Assembly (NCBI GenBank): GCA_964019155.1
Contig: OZ025239.1
Coordinates: forward strand, 105,676,112 to 105,740,111
Length of the DNA: 64,000 bases
DNA from: Osedax fenrisi
Lineage: Eukaryota; Annelida; Polychaeta; Sabellida; Siboglinidae
Direction: 5' to 3'
Part shown: piece after piece, positions 1 to 12,276 of the stretch
How the letters are laid out: each line of letters begins with the position of its first letter
How positions within the stretch are numbered: the first letter of the stretch is position 1
Made by a program: the position numbers and the translations under genes
The notes under the pieces: generated by a model
What the model saw: the letters and a program-made list of their open reading frames with translations, nothing else
Database searches by the model: none
Told to the model about the DNA's origin: nothing

Positions 1-172
1 AATGGAGCATCGTCACGTGACCTATATGTAGACATTACTGTAGACATTAGTGCGATAATGGCTATTGTAGTACGTTACGCCTATAGGTATAGTACACGTG
101 ATATGTGACTTCCGATACTGTCGATACGTCAGTGTATATCAGTGTGCGCAATGATAGCATAGCCGTGGCCTA

Positions 173-730
173 CAGCGTTATGTAATGCTGCCCTAGCGTT
201 ATGTAATACTTCACTATAGTTATGTAATACTTCACTATCGTTATGTAATACTGCCCTATCGTTATGTAATACTTCACTATCGTTATGTAATGCTGCCCTA
301 TCGTTATGTAATACTGCCATGTCGTTATGTAATACTGCCATATCGTTATGTAATACTAGCCTATCGCTATGTAATACTGCCATATCGTTATGTAATGCTG
401 CCCTGTCGTTATGTAATACTGCCATATCGTTATGTAATACTGCCCTATCGTTATGTAATACTGCCATATCGTTATGTAATACTGCCCTATCGTTATGTAA
501 TACTGCCCTATCGTTATGTAATACTGCCCTATCGTTATGTAATACTGCCCTATCGTTATGTAATACTGCCCTATCGTTATGTAATACTGCCCTATCGTTA
601 TGTAATACTGCCCTATCGTTATGTAATACTGCCATATCGTTATGTAATACTGCCATATCGTTATGTAATACTGCCCTATCGTTATGTAATACTGCCATAT
701 CGTTATGTAATGCTGCCCTATCGTTATGTA
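173..730. repeat. 21-bp minisatellite
   Basis: About 26 tandem copies of a 21-bp unit (TATCGTTATGTAATACTGCCC and variants such as ACTTCAC and ACTGCCA in the last third). Because 21 is a multiple of three and the unit lacks stops in several frames, both strands show long spurious reading frames with 7-residue repeats; I do not regard these as genes. Confidence 0.95.
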
Positions 731-735
731 AGCAT

Positions 736-1139
736 GTCCGTCATGTCTAAGCCAATTGAAATGGTTGATATAGTCGATATAGACTACTTGTTATGGTAAC
801 GAATGTGCACCATGGCCTATATAACAAGTTCTCACTCTTACGTAATATAACGACACTAATAAAGCCTACTAGATATCTGGGATCATCAGAACCCGTGTTT
901 AATATTCCTCGAGTTAATGAATACAGATGTTCCAGCTGGACCTACATTATGGAATAAACTTCCTTGTAATAGTATCACTATTCATAATAAATATATTCAT
1001 AAAACTAGTTAAAAGTATGTCGACAAAAAATGTACTATTAAATACTATGTAAAACATCATGTATCATTATAAATTAATAAATATTGTACTATTATATTTA
1101 TTTATTTCATTTACTACTATAATTATTAGTGTTATTTAT
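736..1139. other. AT-rich spacer, no gene seen
   Basis: No reading frame, repeat array or RNA gene that I can support. The second half is nearly pure A/T. Confidence 0.6.
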
Positions 1140-1551
1140 TTATTTTCTTACGTCACGTATGAGCGTATTGAAAGTTACGGATAGCCGCCATTTAAATCAT
1201 CACATCGGTATCACGTGGTACGAACTATGCGTAAACAGCCTGTCACGTGTCTCACGTGTACGCGCACTAATCGGTCACCTGACCAGTGCTATGTTCGGTA
1301 CACGCGCACCTACTAGGTAGCACACTAGAACATTCTCCACACAACTATAGCATGCTATATATAGCAGTATTAGCAGTATATATGATTGTATACGTTAGTA
1401 TGGTGCCGTATTCGTATACGATAGGTATAGTGATAGCTAGTTATAGCTCTATAGATATCCGCAGTACGGCTCGTCGCTACGTCTATTGCGGCGATATTGG
1501 TGTCGATGACGTCACCGCCTCGATGACGTCACCGCGTCGATGAGTCACTGC
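1140..1551 (+). promoter_or_regulatory. possible regulatory patch with CRE, AP-1-like, E-box and YY1-like motifs
   Basis: This is the least AT-rich, most CpG-containing stretch in the first 8 kb. It holds two palindromic cAMP-response elements TGACGTCA (1507-1514 and 1524-1531) and an AP-1-like TGAGTCA (1541-1547), all three in a 17-bp imperfect tandem repeat. It also has a TTACGTCA half-variant near 1149, several CACGTG E-boxes (about 1212-1260) and a GCCGCCATTT YY1-like motif near 1188. No start site or TATA box can be assigned. It lies about 10 kb upstream of the first recognised PDE4 exon, so a link to PDE4 is inference. The repeat arrangement could also be an accident of tandem duplication. 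Confidence 0.4.
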
Positions 1552-1554
1552 GGT

Positions 1555-1905
1555 CGGTGCTGCTGCTGCTGCTGGTGATGAATCACCAACACCGCCTAGT
1601 GACGACTACCGACAGCCAGTCTCAGCGTGCATCCATCATCCGCGCAAGGTTTATCGATCGGCCGATAGACTATATCGAGATCATTGACCACGTGACCTAT
1701 TAACCACACGTGACTTATCGAGCATGTCCTTATCGAGCGTGTCCTTATCGCGCGGCTCTTTTCTTCGCCTCCTACTCCTCCTCCTACTCCGATCTCGCGC
1801 TATTATCACCATCACCACCACGATGGTGGTAGTGGTGGTAGTAGTAGTGGTAGTGGTAGTAGCGGTGGTGGTAACGGTGGTGGTAACGGTGGTGACGATA
1901 TGGTA
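1555..1905. repeat. short GCT run and GGT/AGT-rich simple repeat
   Basis: A short (GCT)n run near 1558-1575, and an imperfect GGT/AGT/GGTAAC-rich stretch from about 1818 to 1905. No gene is visible between them. Confidence 0.7.
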
Positions 1906-2020
1906 CCTAGTAGTGATAACGGTAGCACTGGCTAACATAACATACGATTAAGCGTGTTCACCGTGCGTATGACTAGTATAACGATGTATAGTGTTAATGT
2001 ACGCTAATAACATGTTACCT

Positions 2021-2515
2021 CCATCGATATAAAGAAAGTGGATAAACAATTGACGCACGCAATGCATGTAAAAGATAGACACGTGAATGACACTTTTATC
2101 GATAAATTAACAAAATGGTATCAGTGATTTTGATTGGATATTAGTCATATTATATATGTCAAATATTAAAACAGTAGGCTTTTCATCGAAATAGATTAAA
2201 GTGACCTCTATCTATATCAATGGATTTAAATTATAAATATCAATAAAATCAATAAAATAGTATTTTATTATATCTTCAATTTAAATACACAAAATTACGA
2301 GGAATGTTGATATTATATATTTTAAATATATAATTTTATTTTTAGTATAGATAGTACATTAAAATTGGTAGTAATTATCAATATATATATGTATAAATAA
2401 ATATTATTATAAATAAAAAGTAGTGGGCCAGATAGTGGGTTTCGACTGCAGCGCCCATAGCGGATAGTGCCATACACTACATTCAATTGCTTATCCACTT
2501 TCTTTATATCGATGG
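2021..2515. mobile_element. 495-bp TIR element with 6-bp target duplication
   Basis: A 32-bp terminal inverted repeat starting CCATCGATATAAAGAAAG lies at 2021-2052 and, inverted, at 2484-2515, with one mismatch. Direct repeats TTACCT flank it (2015-2020 and 2516-2521). The interior is AT-rich with no coding capacity, so it is non-autonomous. A diverged relative of the interior lies at about 61075-61425. The superfamily is not assigned. Confidence 0.8.
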
Positions 2516-2750
2516 TTACCTCGCACACACGCACGCACGCACACACGTGCACACATAGGCGCGTACGTTGTCCACTATCAGCCGTGTAATGCGTTACTTT
2601 CTATTAGAAAGTTTCAAATATATGAATTAAAAACATAACATCTATAAATGTATGTGTGTATCTGTATTAGTAGCTACTAATACAGTCCACTGGTGCAGGG
2701 GTGTTTACAAGGGGGTACGTGGTGGGCAGTGCGCACCCCTACAGATGAAT

Positions 2751-2784
<34 letters not shown>

Positions 2785-3300
2785 GCAATATTAGATGTAT
2801 CACCTTTAAATCTAGTACTATATAAATATATTTACTTTTACCCCTCCCTGATAAAGTTCCGAATATGGCTCCCCTTCAATGCTACCATTACTTAATTAAT
2901 ATATAACTAATTAAAATTCATTTAATATATTTATAAATATATATATATATATATTTATAAATATATATATTCCTATACACTTTTCACGAGCATCACACAT
3001 TATTCATTTCGTAATATCGCTATTCAATTGTACAATGTACGTATTCAATTGGTGATGTATATCTTATGTTGGTATACCAATTTGTCGTATACCATTTATA
3101 TTGTATACAATATGCAACCGAATTCAACTTATTCGTGCTTTTCGTGTGAATTTCTTCTTACAAAATGACCTTGAACTTCTAATCATAAAATACATCTCAA
3201 TAGGCACATATATCAAGGTCATGTATTGTTGAAAGTCACTAATTGACATCCTAAATGTACTTGTTCTCTCTTCACTTCATCTAATGATGGCTATTATTTA
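2516..3300. other. AT-rich spacer with TA tracts
   Basis: Contains (TA)n at about 2753-2781 and 2938-2954 and a short CA/CG run at 2521-2555. No gene is visible. Confidence 0.6.
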
Positions 3301-3307
3301 TCGTTAT

Positions 3308-3352
3308 GTATCTCTCTCTCTCTATCTTTCTCTCTCTCTCTCTCTCTCTCTC
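3308..3352. repeat. (TC)n microsatellite
   Basis: Imperfect CT dinucleotide run broken by TATC units. Confidence 0.9.
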
Positions 3353-3394
3353 GATATTGATATGCCGACATCGATATATGGATCTATGGATATA

Positions 3395-3444
3395 TCGATA
3401 TATGTATATAGTATATATATATATATACTATATACATATATCGA
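3395..3444. repeat. 50-bp perfect palindrome
   Basis: Every base from 3395 pairs with its mirror partner up to 3444. The arm is TCGATATATGTATATAG followed by TA steps. It could extrude as a cruciform; no function is inferred. Confidence 0.85.
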
Positions 3445-3515
3445 CCGCTAATTTATAGTTTTCCTTATTGTATAATGATTACATATTGTATTAGTGTTCC
3501 TGTCTCTTCTAAAGT

Positions 3516-4542
3516 ACATGCTAACTCCATTACATGCTAACCCATTACATGATAACCCATTACATGATAACCCATTACATGATAACCCATTACATTCTAA
3601 CCCATTACATTATAACCCATTACATGATAACCCATTACATGATAACCCATTACATGCTAACCCATTACATGTTAACCCATTACATGCTAACCCATTACAT
3701 GATAACCCATTACATGCTAACCCATTACATGATAACCCATTACATGATAACCCATTACATTCTATCCCATTACATTATAACACATTACATGATAACCCAT
3801 TACATGCTAACCCATTACATGATAACCCATTACATGATAACCCATTACATGATAACCCATTACATGATAACCCATTACATGATAACCCATTACATGCTAA
3901 CCCATTACATGATAATCCATTACATAATAACCCATTACATGATAACCCATTACATGATAACCCATTACATGATAACCCATTACATGATAACCCATTACAT
4001 TCTATCCCATTACATTATAACCCATTACATGATAACCCATTACATGATAACCCATTACATGCTAACCCATTACATGTTAACCCATTACATGCTAACCCAT
4101 TACATGATAACCCATTACATGCTAACCCATTACATGATAACCCATTACATGATAACCCATTACATTCTATCCCATTACATTATAACACATTACATGATAA
4201 CCCATTACATGCTAACCCATTACATGATAACCCATTACATGATAACCCATTACATGATAACCCATTACATGATAACCCATTACATGATAACCCATTACAT
4301 GATAACCCATTACATGATAACCCATTACATGCTAACCCATTACATGATAATCCATTACATAATAACCCATTACATGATAACCCATTACATGCTAACCCAT
4401 TACATGATAACCCATTACATGATAACCCATTACATGATAACCCATTACATGATAACCCATTACATGATAACCCATTACATGATAACCCATTACATGCTAA
4501 CCCATTACATGATAATCCATTACATAATAACCCATTACATGC
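3516..4542. repeat. 15-bp satellite with a 405-bp higher-order duplication
   Basis: About 68 copies of CCCATTACATGATAA with variants (GCTAA, GTTAA, TCTAT, TATAA). Rare variants recur 405 bp apart: GTTAA at 3671 and 4076, TCTAT at 3761 and 4166. This indicates a 27-unit block duplication. The unit gives long stop-free frames on both strands (5-residue repeats), which I treat as artefacts. Confidence 0.95.
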
Positions 4543-4559
4543 TAAAAATCTACACATTA

Positions 4560-4968
4560 TAATTACTTTATCATTTTATGTATATACTTTATAATGCGCA
4601 TATATATATACATGAATGAATGAATGAAATCAGTTTATAGACAATTGTCTAAGGAGGATCATTGAAAGCTATAAGTATATATATACGTAATAACCGCATT
4701 TAAACTATACTATATATATACACGTAGCTATAGAAACGGGTACCTAACGGATACTTGGTTATTTATTAACAAATAAAACATTATTAGCATTATTAACATT
4801 ATAATGTCCTATAGGACATCAGCATCTACACGACGGGGGGGGGGGTATACAGTGGTATAAACCTATAGGGGTACTTATAAGTCGCACACACACGCACACA
4901 CACGTATACAGTGTACGTCGTACACCTATAGATTCGTATACCTTACAATGTACGTAACTTTTATGAGT

Positions 4969-5005
<37 letters not shown>

Positions 5006-5602
5006 TATATGTTTGCATATCAATATGCGCATATTCACCATATGTATCAGTTACAGTGCATATAAGCTATATTTGTGCACGTGTGTGTATGTGTGTGTGG
5101 GTGGATGTGGGTGGGTGGGTGGGTGGATATGGTGTATACAAATAAAATGTTATTTTACGTGTGCAGGTAAAGATTTATGCATATCTTTATTACTAAATAT
5201 ATATAATACTCTATACAATATATATATATATACTTATTTAGTTGGAGTATCCAATATAGTATGAGTTATTACATATATTCATGATATCATATTTGTTTAC
5301 GAATTTATACGGTATCCATATAACATAAACGTTACCTATAATACAGTATACTAGCTATATAATATATTAGCTAATTAGTTGTTAGTATAGTAGTTATATA
5401 TATATTAATTGTATTATATATTAGTTTAATTAATACTATTTAATGTGTATGTGAAAATACAATTGACCACTAAATGATTAGCTGACGTAAACTAATTAAT
5501 CGATTTACAATGATAAATGATTTCCTATTTTCTTTGCATTCAGAACTACATTAAGCTGCGTCGACGAATTCAAATATAATTTATAGTAACTGCGCTTATA
5601 CT

Positions 5603-5656
<54 letters not shown>

Positions 5657-7419
5657 TTATATCTAATATATTCAACTTATAAAGCCGCATTATGTTTATA
5701 TTGATTGATTAACACTATACTATTTACAATATATTAGTAACACAATACGATATTATACAATACTATACATATCACTAATAGCATATACAGTGTTTGTAGT
5801 GTATATTATACAGTGTGTATAGTGTATATTATACAATGCGAATAGTGTATATTATAAACTAACCTGCATAATTTGTATATTGTAATCATTTGAAATATTT
5901 TGAAAATAAATAATCATATATTTATATATATTTACAATTCTAGAATCCATTGATAATACATCAAGTGTTATTAGTAATAGCTTATTACCTACAAGACAAC
6001 ATGGCAAGTCGTAATATAGTGACACCTATACCTATGGGTAGTTATCATTCACTGTGTAATATATGTACGCCGTACATTGTATGGAGTGACTCCATCTTAC
6101 ATTGTACGGTCATTATGCTGTAGGTTATCATCACTTTCTCCCTTGTGTGTTTCAAATGAACAACATAATGATCGTACGAACAATAACAACGCATAATTAC
6201 GTAATAGTTAACAAGGTTACGTCACGTTACGAATGCGATGAGTCACCTTTTAGTATACGCACGCAAAAGTGTTATTAACGTATCACAAACTATATAACTC
6301 TTTGACCCACATTTTTCTCAATATAAGTCAAGTGATCTATAATATCTAACAAAAATGTGTCTCAATTACTTACATTATTTTTACAATATGGGTCAGGTGA
6401 CCCATTTATTAAAAATTATATGATTCAACTGACCTATTTTCATTTAAATATTATAGTTCAGATGATACACTTAAATTTATATATTTTAGATTAAATTATA
6501 TTAATTAGATTTTATTTTTATATTATTTAGTATATTAGAATATATGCTATAGTAAGTAGTATTAACTCATTTATTATATATTATATAATTTCATTTAAGT
6601 TAGATTTTAAACTTAAATTCAATAATAATAACATTTTAATATTGAATACAATATGTAATCAATATTGATTTGCTATATATTCAATATTGAGCAATTATTT
6701 CAACATGATTCCAATTTTATTATCAATATAATTATGATTACAATTGCATTTCAATGTGTCACTTGAATGAGATTATGATAATTTAGAAAAATACATAGGA
6801 TTACTTAAATAATCTGAGAAATAGCAAATATATATTATTACCTAGCGGCAATTGGTGTACATATTCAAATTATAATACACACGTACAGCGTACACTAATG
6901 TATACACGTATATATATATATATATATACATGTATATATGTTATAGCTCGTTACAGAATAACCTATTTAATAATCAACTATTTAATAGTAATAGTAATAT
7001 AGTTAATAATAGTAATATAGTGATTTTTAAATGTATTTAAAAACACATATCGTTTAACATGCATTTGTACGTGAACAATGCCAATAGTATACCAAGGGGC
7101 TTTGGTAATACCAAGCAGTACACCTTCGTTTAAATCACTCGGTAATTATTAATTGAAATTTGTCGCATTATTTATATTCTATACTATAGTACTAGTAATA
7201 CTATTACTATATATTATCTATACTATAGTATAGTATAGTAATACGCTTTACTATAGTAATGTATACACGTATATATACATTACAGATTAACAATAAAACC
7301 CCGTCGCTAGATGGCTATAGCTATACTCTATAGAGCCGCTAGATACGCGTAATATGTAATGACAATATATGACCTATATATAGGTCGATATTATTTTACG
7401 GAAATATTAACTTTCTATA
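4560..7419. other. AT-rich intergenic sequence with TA tracts
   Basis: Holds (TA)n runs at about 4974-5001, 5605-5643 and 6909-6928, a GGGTGGGT run near 5098-5128, and inverted short motifs near 6285-6450. I see no coding exon. Confidence 0.6.
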
Positions 7420-7442
7420 TATATAAATACTTTAGTTAATAC

Positions 7443-7491
<49 letters not shown>

Positions 7492-7590
7492 TATTTTAGT
7501 TAATACAATTATATATACATAAATATATTTTAGTTAATATAATTATATATATATAGAAATAGACTTTAGTTAATATAATTATATATACCA
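7420..7590. repeat. four imperfect ~45-bp repeats with an embedded TA tract
   Basis: The phrase TTTAGTTAATA(C/T)AATTATATA recurs four times. A (TA)n run occupies 7446-7487 inside the first copy. Confidence 0.75.
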
Positions 7591-7893
7591 CATTGCCTGT
7601 GTGGCCCAGACACACAAGCAGTAGGACGCGGGTTCGAGCCTCGTCAGGATCATTAAAATAGGTCTTAAAATAATATTTAGAAGTGATATTATATAATTGT
7701 GTATAAATAAATTATCAGCCATCGTTAAACCTATTGGTATATGGATGCCATATATGGATGCCTTAACATGAGAGCGGATTCGAAGTGACACTAGAGCCAT
7801 ATGGTTATAAGTGAAAACGTAATATAAGTTCCTGGGTGGAATGAAAGTAAAACTCCACCGAATAAAAATAACAATAACAATAACAATAACAAT

Positions 7894-7898
<5 letters not shown>
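7588..7898 (+). mobile_element. tRNA-derived SINE, copy 1
   Basis: The left part contains a near-consensus RNA polymerase III B box (GGGTTCGAGCC, about 7630-7640) preceded about 30 bp upstream by an A-box-like stretch (TGGCCCAG). The body (CATTAAAATAGGTCTTAAAA onward, to about 7815) recurs in inverted orientation at 51910-52095 with moderate divergence. The copy ends in an A-rich (AATAAC)n tail at about 7860-7898. A tRNA-like head, non-tRNA body and simple A-rich tail are standard SINE structure. The exact 5' end is uncertain. Confidence 0.75.

Positions 7899-7946
<48 letters not shown>
7899..7946. repeat. (TA)n microsatellite
   Basis: About 24 TA units directly after the SINE tail. Confidence 0.95.
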
Positions 7947-7952
<6 letters not shown>

Positions 7953-8231
7953 CTATAGCCTTTATTTAATATCCAGTACAATACTATTTACATATTTTCA
8001 GTATTTATCCTATAGGAAACATTTTAAACTGAACGGAAAACAATATACAATAGATGACACGTAAAGGCATTAACTACGCCTTTACCAGGTGTTGTAGGAT
8101 ACGGCTCGGGCTGGTTATAGGTCGACAATTAAAAAAATCGGATATGCATTAATATATCATTAATAAAATATGTCGGCTCGGTATCATTTACATCTCTAAT
8201 ATATTAGTATTAGTTGTAGTGTATATATGTA

Positions 8232-8234
<3 letters not shown>

Positions 8235-8266
<32 letters not shown>
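8235..8266. repeat. (TA)n microsatellite
   Basis: Pure TA run. Confidence 0.9.
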
Positions 8267-8268
<2 letters not shown>

Positions 8269-8412
8269 TATACTTATATTAACTAAAGTATATTTATAAA
8301 TATATATGTATATATGTATGTTAGTGGTATACGGTATACCGTATACCATACCCATAACCTATAGGCTGTATAAGGCATGTTAGTCACCAGTACCGCGGTG
8401 ATAACTCACCAC

Positions 8413-8645
8413 TAGTGATGTAAATGATGCCGAGCTTTTAATGCCGAGCCGAGACTATTGGTTTTTGATGCCGAGCCGAGACTTTCATTTTCAGAAAAAA
8501 AGGCCGAGCCGAGCCGAGACTCTAGCCAAACGAGCCAGAGCCGAATCGAGACTCTAGCCAAGCGAGCCCGAGCCGAGTTGAGACTTTAGGTAACTGAGAC
8601 TGAGACTGCATCATGCTTTAGATTTGAGCATCATTTACATCACTA
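8413..8645. mobile_element. hAT-type MITE, 233 bp, with 8-bp target duplication
   Basis: Perfect 18-bp terminal inverted repeats TAGTGATGTAAATGATGC at both ends and an exact 8-bp flanking duplication CTCACCAC (8405-8412 and 8646-8653), which is the hAT signature. The interior is built of GCCGAGCCGAGACT-like repeats and has no coding capacity. Confidence 0.9.
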
Positions 8646-9097
8646 CTCACCACTATCATTTAGATCACGTGTAGATGATATACATAACACGTGACCGCCC
8701 CTGCACGACTTAGTGACTCACCGACCACGTGGTCGGGGGGGCGTGGCTATATCGGTACACGTGTACCGGGAGTAGTATCACGTGCGTACAGTTGAGAAAC
8801 AATATATTCCTACGCGCTAACTTAAATATATCTATAGGTATATATACAGTAGGTTAAGTGTATGTGTAGTACATAAGGTTAAGTGTAGGATATTGACAGT
8901 GATTCAGAGCGCGCACTTTTCGCCGTTCGATGTCCATCCGATACTTACTATTGCGGCCAACATCGTGACAAGTAGCTCTTACAAAACGTACCCGGGCTGA
9001 GTCATGATTGTTACGTCATGTGTAATCAACAAACTTGTGTCCGTACTTTCATGACGCTTCCTGTAACCTGTAGAAATATCCTTTACACGGTGTATAC

Positions 9098-9520
9098 TAG
9101 TGATGTAAATATTGCCGAGCTTTTGATGCTGAGCTGAGACTTTTGGTTTTTGATGCCGAGCCGATACTTTCATTTTCGGGAAAAAACGAGTCCGAGCCGA
9201 ACCGATACTCAAGCCAAACGAGCCTGAGACGAGCCCGAGACGAGCCGAGATTCTAACAAAACGAGCCCGAGCCGAGTAGTGACTTTTACAAAATATTACC
9301 GAGTTGAAATATTGCTTTTTTGAAATTACATTTTAATACTAATATTTATATATAATCACATTTATATCAATTTAAAAAAAATAATCTGCGCTAACTTCAC
9401 GATTCAGTGAATAATAATGTAAATGTCATCTAGTCGTATGAATTATACTGAGCTTTTTGATGCCGAGCCGAGACCTTTGGTTATTGATGCCGAGCCGAGA
9501 CTTTAATTTTCGGAAAAAAT
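9098..9520. mobile_element. diverged pieces of the same hAT-type MITE family
   Basis: A left end TAGTGATGTAAATATTGCC begins at 9098, followed by GCCGAGCCGAGACT-like interior repeats to about 9260. A second piece with GCCGAGCCGAGAC repeats lies at about 9450-9520. No clean right end or target duplication is visible, so one decayed copy or two fragments are both possible. Confidence 0.65.
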
Positions 9521-9653
9521 GTATAAGAGAAATATATCTCGTTTAGGAAAAAATATTTCTCTCTATAGACCTATAGGTCTATATGACACTATACGATGTT
9601 AATACGTTATAACGTAATATCAAATAATGTATGTTATCATGTTGTATATATCA

Positions 9654-9705
<52 letters not shown>

Positions 9706-11189
9706 ATGCATATATGTCCTTCATAAACTTACAATATATGACGTAGGATACAACAGTTTACATAAGCGTTACGTAATTCTATTACGTAGCATGTATACAA
9801 TGTAATCGCCCCCCCCCCCCCACACACGCGCGCACACACACGCGCGCTCACTCGCTAACTCTTATATCATACCTAGTATACTATGTATGATATAATACCT
9901 AGTATACCATGTATGATGTAATACCTAGTACGTAATACAACTGATGCATCATCGCCTTCGCTCTGCTAATATAAATATACAGAATCTTTAAATAGTCTGT
10001 ATATATTTATATGTATGTATATATATATTCATTAAATGCTAAGATTTACCGGAAATGGAATATTATTTCTCTGAGATTATATCTAATGAATATATTATGA
10101 TAATAACGTGGTGTCGGTGTTGGAACTATAGTACACGCTCCTCAGCCCGCTAGGTGGTAGTAACGGTACCGGCTACCAGCGCTCCTAGCGGTCACATTAT
10201 TGATAGACACACCCGTTCTAGAATATTCCAGTGATATACACTCGATGAGTCACCATCAAGCTGCGGCTTGCATCATTAAGATGCATGCATCATTAAGCTG
10301 CATGCATTATCTGTTTGTACCGCGATACTACTACAAGGTACAAGTGCGGCGTACCTAGCTTTACAATAACATCACTTATCGTGGTAGTATTGTTATATTT
10401 ATTCAACGAACAACGGACAGACATCGCGTAACGCAGACATTTGGCTGGGAATTATACTATTAACATAACAATACAGAAATGTAGAAATGTCAACCTAAGT
10501 GTCATGTTCTATAGACACATTCTATAGACACGTCTATGGATGTGTACGAATAATAATGCTAATATAGGTCTATATGTATAGGACTATCCAATATGACTAG
10601 GTATGTAACAACCCATATAGGTATGTCAGCAAAGGCCGACTAAATAAGCACCTAAAAGCCGGTGTCATATAATAAATCGTCCCCATTCCAAAAATCGTCC
10701 CTGATTGTCACGTGACTACGAAATCGATAATATTTCACTAAATACACATACGAATCGCTTCAAATTTAAACCACATATAACTAGTATGTATATACACACA
10801 TGTGTACATTCATTACAAGAAAGTAATACACAAATATATAAAGTAGAACGGAGATGAATTGTATAATACCAGATTAAATGACAATAAATTAATACTTTAA
10901 AATTCTGAATCGATAGAATTCTGTCGATGAAACTTAAGTTATTATTTTTCAATTCTAGGTATAATACTATAATATGGTATTCTAAGATTGTCTCTATGTA
11001 CCATTTTAATTAAAAACAGTATACGTTAAAAATATTATAACAATTTATTATAAAACAATAAACAGTGGTTTAGCCGACTCTTATATATACTTAATAATAA
11101 GGCATATATATATATATATTGATATATATATATAAATAAAATATGTATACGTACTATCAGGTGGATTGTCTTTGAAATCACTTCCCCAG
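9521..11189. other. spacer upstream of the first recognised PDE4 exon
   Basis: Holds a (TA)n run at about 9669-9703 and a C14 run followed by alternating CA/CG at 9809-9850 (left-handed DNA potential). The least AT-rich block is at 10100-10420. I looked for a PDE4 amino-terminal exon here and found none I can defend. Confidence 0.5.
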
Positions 11190-11311
11190 AGAAGGGAATC
11201 GTTCCTCTACAAAAGTGATAGTGATTTTGACATTTCACCTCTGACCCTGAGTAGAAACTCGTCGATAACAAGCGAAACGCTGGCGTCCAGCGAACTACGT
11301 TCCTCGAAATG
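11190..11311 (+). CDS. PDE4: PDE4 exon: PKA site and start of UCR1
   Basis: Acceptor AG at 11188-11189 after TCACTTCCCC; donor GT at 11312. It encodes RRESFLYKSDSDFDISPLTL and then SRNSSITSE, matching the PKA-phosphorylated start of UCR1 in fly and mammal PDE4. The serine of RRES is the activating PKA site. The exon starts in phase 0 and ends with two bases of a codon completed to Cys by the next exon. The last nine residues before the junction are not conserved. Confidence 0.93.
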
Positions 11312-11432
11312 GTAAACAAATCATTATATCTATTTATCTGTGTATATCTCTGTATATGTCTATATCAGTACTGTATATATGTATCCTGTATATATCCTGT
11401 ATGACGAGTATTTTATTTATATAGTGCATCAC

Positions 11433-11481
<49 letters not shown>

Positions 11482-11825
11482 ATATTTTATGAATATATTG
11501 TACACGCATAAGTAAATTAATGTTTTAATGCCAAATTATAATATTAATTTATTAATTCGAATATAAAATTAATATTAACATATTGAATGAATGTACGTAC
11601 ACATCGAGCTTCTCGTACACTGTACGCTAATAACCAAATACACACACAAATACACACACACAAACACACACACACATACACACACACATACACACATACA
11701 CACACACATACACACACAAACACACACACACTCGCGCGCGCGTGTGTAATGAGATGTATGTATACAGAATAGTTTCTTACATTCAATTATAATGTATAAT
11801 AACTCGTGCGTCGATGTGATATACT

Positions 11826-11856
<31 letters not shown>

Positions 11857-12206
11857 TTGATTAGAAGTTTTAAATTGTACATTTTTTTTCGTATGAAATA
11901 TATAATTATGTATGTTATTATTTCCTCTAAAGGGCTTCAGATTAAGATCGATATATTTTCTATGCTGTCGCGTTAATATAAAATATATATATATTACATA
12001 TTAATGAATATTAAATAATTATCCGTATCGTGATTATACGGCACGTATACTGTATTACACACGAATGTTCTATTTATAGCAACAATGAAGACATCATTGT
12101 AACGCCTTTCGCTCAGATTCTCGCTGGTCTAAAAAACATTAGAAGTAATTATATTCTACTGACAAAAACACATTCTCGGTTACTAATATTATATTCTGTA
12201 TGTATG

Positions 12207-12276
<70 letters not shown>

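Noticed and set aside
173..730. CRISPR-like regular spacing in the minisatellites
   Set aside because: Tandem units have no unique spacers, and the window is eukaryotic.
129..799. Long reading frames on both strands with LHND or YRYV repeats
   Set aside because: They are a 21-bp minisatellite read in stop-free frames; no conserved domain and all frames are equally repetitive.
3494..4594. 366-codon NPLHD-repeat reading frame
   Set aside because: A 15-bp satellite is open in several frames at once; no start context or non-repeat coding sequence.
6001..6123. 39-codon frame MASRNIVTPIPMG as a PDE4 first exon
   Set aside because: No similarity to known PDE4 N termini, and no donor that fits phase 0 of the exon at 11190 convincingly.
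7610..7660. A functional tRNA gene at the B-box match
   Set aside because: No clean cloverleaf or acceptor stem by eye, and the sequence continues into a repeated non-tRNA body, so it is called a SINE.
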